From contig JAHFRO010000060.1 of NCBI GenBank assembly GCA_023266245.1, forward strand, positions 5,738-11,049: 5,312 nt of DNA, read 5' to 3'. How positions within the stretch are numbered: the first letter of the stretch is position 1; each line of letters starts with the position of its first letter. Both the position numbers and the translations under genes were made by a program. The notes below the pieces were generated by a model that worked only from the letters and a program-made list of their open reading frames with translations, was not told where the DNA came from and made no database searches. Shown piece by piece: positions 4,909 to 5,312 of this stretch. This stretch comes from Betaproteobacteria bacterium. Lineage in GTDB: Bacteria; Pseudomonadota; Gammaproteobacteria; Burkholderiales; SG8-41.

Positions 4909-4917
4909 CAGTTCAGC

Positions 4918-5307
4918 ATGGCAAAAGCCAGCACCCGGGTGCGCAAGAAGGTCAAGAAGAACGTGGCGGAAGGCATCGCCCACGTTCACGCATCCTTCAA
5001 CAACACCATCGTTACCATCACCGACCGCCAGGGCAACACGCTGGCGTGGGCGACCTGCGGCAGCAACGGCTTCAAGGGCTCGCGCAAGAGCACGCCGTTC
5101 GCCGCCCAGGTGGCCGCCGACCGCGCGGGCAAGCTCGCGCAGGAGTGCGGCGTGAAAAATCTCGAGGTGCGCATCAAGGGTCCCGGCCCGGGGCGCGAGG
5201 CCGCGGTCCGCGCGCTCAACGCGGTCGGCTTCAAGATCACATCGATATCCGACGTGACGCCGGTTCCGCACAACGGCTGCCGCCCGCCGAAGCGGCGTCG
5301 CGTTTAA
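4918..5307 (+). CDS. rpsK: 30S ribosomal protein S11
   Basis: S11 is on the small-subunit platform beside the E-site mRNA and 16S helix 23. Its 129 residues are the family length. Landmarks are a basic N-terminus (RVRKKVKK, 7-14), GIAHVHASFNNTIVTITDRQGN (19-40), FKGSRKSTPFAAQVAADRAG (52-71), KNLEVRIKGPGPGRE (80-94) and the C-terminal SDVTPVPHNGCRPPKRRRV (111-129). Asn119-Gly120 is the site where E. coli S11 is known to carry isoaspartate; the dipeptide is conserved here. The segment WATCGSNGF (44-52) has Cys-Gly-Ser-Asn where relatives commonly have small residues such as SGGAG, a minor variation. The gene ends 5 nt before the window ends, and rpsD (S4) would be the expected next gene. Confidence 0.98.
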   Translation: MAKASTRVRKKVKKNVAEGIAHVHASFNNTIVTITDRQGNTLAWATCGSNGFKGSRKSTPFAAQVAADRAGKLAQECGVKNLEVRIKGPGPGREAAVRALNAVGFKITSISDVTPVPHNGCRPPKRRRV

Positions 5308-5312
5308 GAGCC

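Noticed and set aside
4459..5271. A 270-codon - strand frame over rpsM and rpsK
   Set aside because: Antisense shadow of S13 and S11; composition is dominated by Ala, Arg, His and Leu and there is no domain.

Overview
The window looks like a piece of the chromosomal ribosomal-protein supercluster of a GC-rich proteobacterium. All eleven genes lie on the + strand. In order they are rpsH (S8), rplF (L6), rplR (L18), rpsE (S5), rpmD (L30), rplO (L15), secY, infA (IF-1), rpmJ (L36), rpsM (S13) and rpsK (S11). This is the 3' part of the spc operon followed by the start of the alpha operon. An infA gene between secY and rpmJ is the arrangement I know from Betaproteobacteria; enteric Gammaproteobacteria keep infA elsewhere. 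The protein sequences also read as betaproteobacterial. I cannot name the genus.

Positions 1-4133 are a tightly packed run of eight genes with spacers of 14 nt or less. Two junctions overlap: rplO/secY by 4 nt (GTGA) and secY/infA by 1 nt (TGATG). This implies one transcript with translational coupling. Seven of the products are ribosomal proteins or an initiation factor; the other, SecY, is the protein-conducting channel of the inner membrane.

Positions 4134-4527 break this pattern. The 37-codon rpmJ gene (4266-4379) sits between two long spacers of 132 and 148 nt, and each spacer is mostly one imperfect inverted repeat. The first (4140-4244) has arms of degenerate octamers around NNCGCAAA. 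The second (4385-4477) has arms of heptamers around RGTRAAC. Both have a loop of about 50 nt, and in both almost every arm difference becomes a G-U pair in the sense RNA. The right arm of the second element also supplies the -35 box of a plausible sigma-70 promoter (TTTACT, 17 nt, TACAAT) just upstream of rpsM, so the alpha operon may be re-initiated there.

Positions 4528-5312 hold rpsM and rpsK. The window ends 5 nt after the rpsK stop, where rpsD, rpoA and rplQ would be expected. The genes themselves are conserved and intact. The points worth a second look are the paired repeat elements around rpmJ, the promoter built into one of them, and a roughly 36-residue low-complexity tail on L15. 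I see no undescribed enzymatic, defence or mobile-gene system here.
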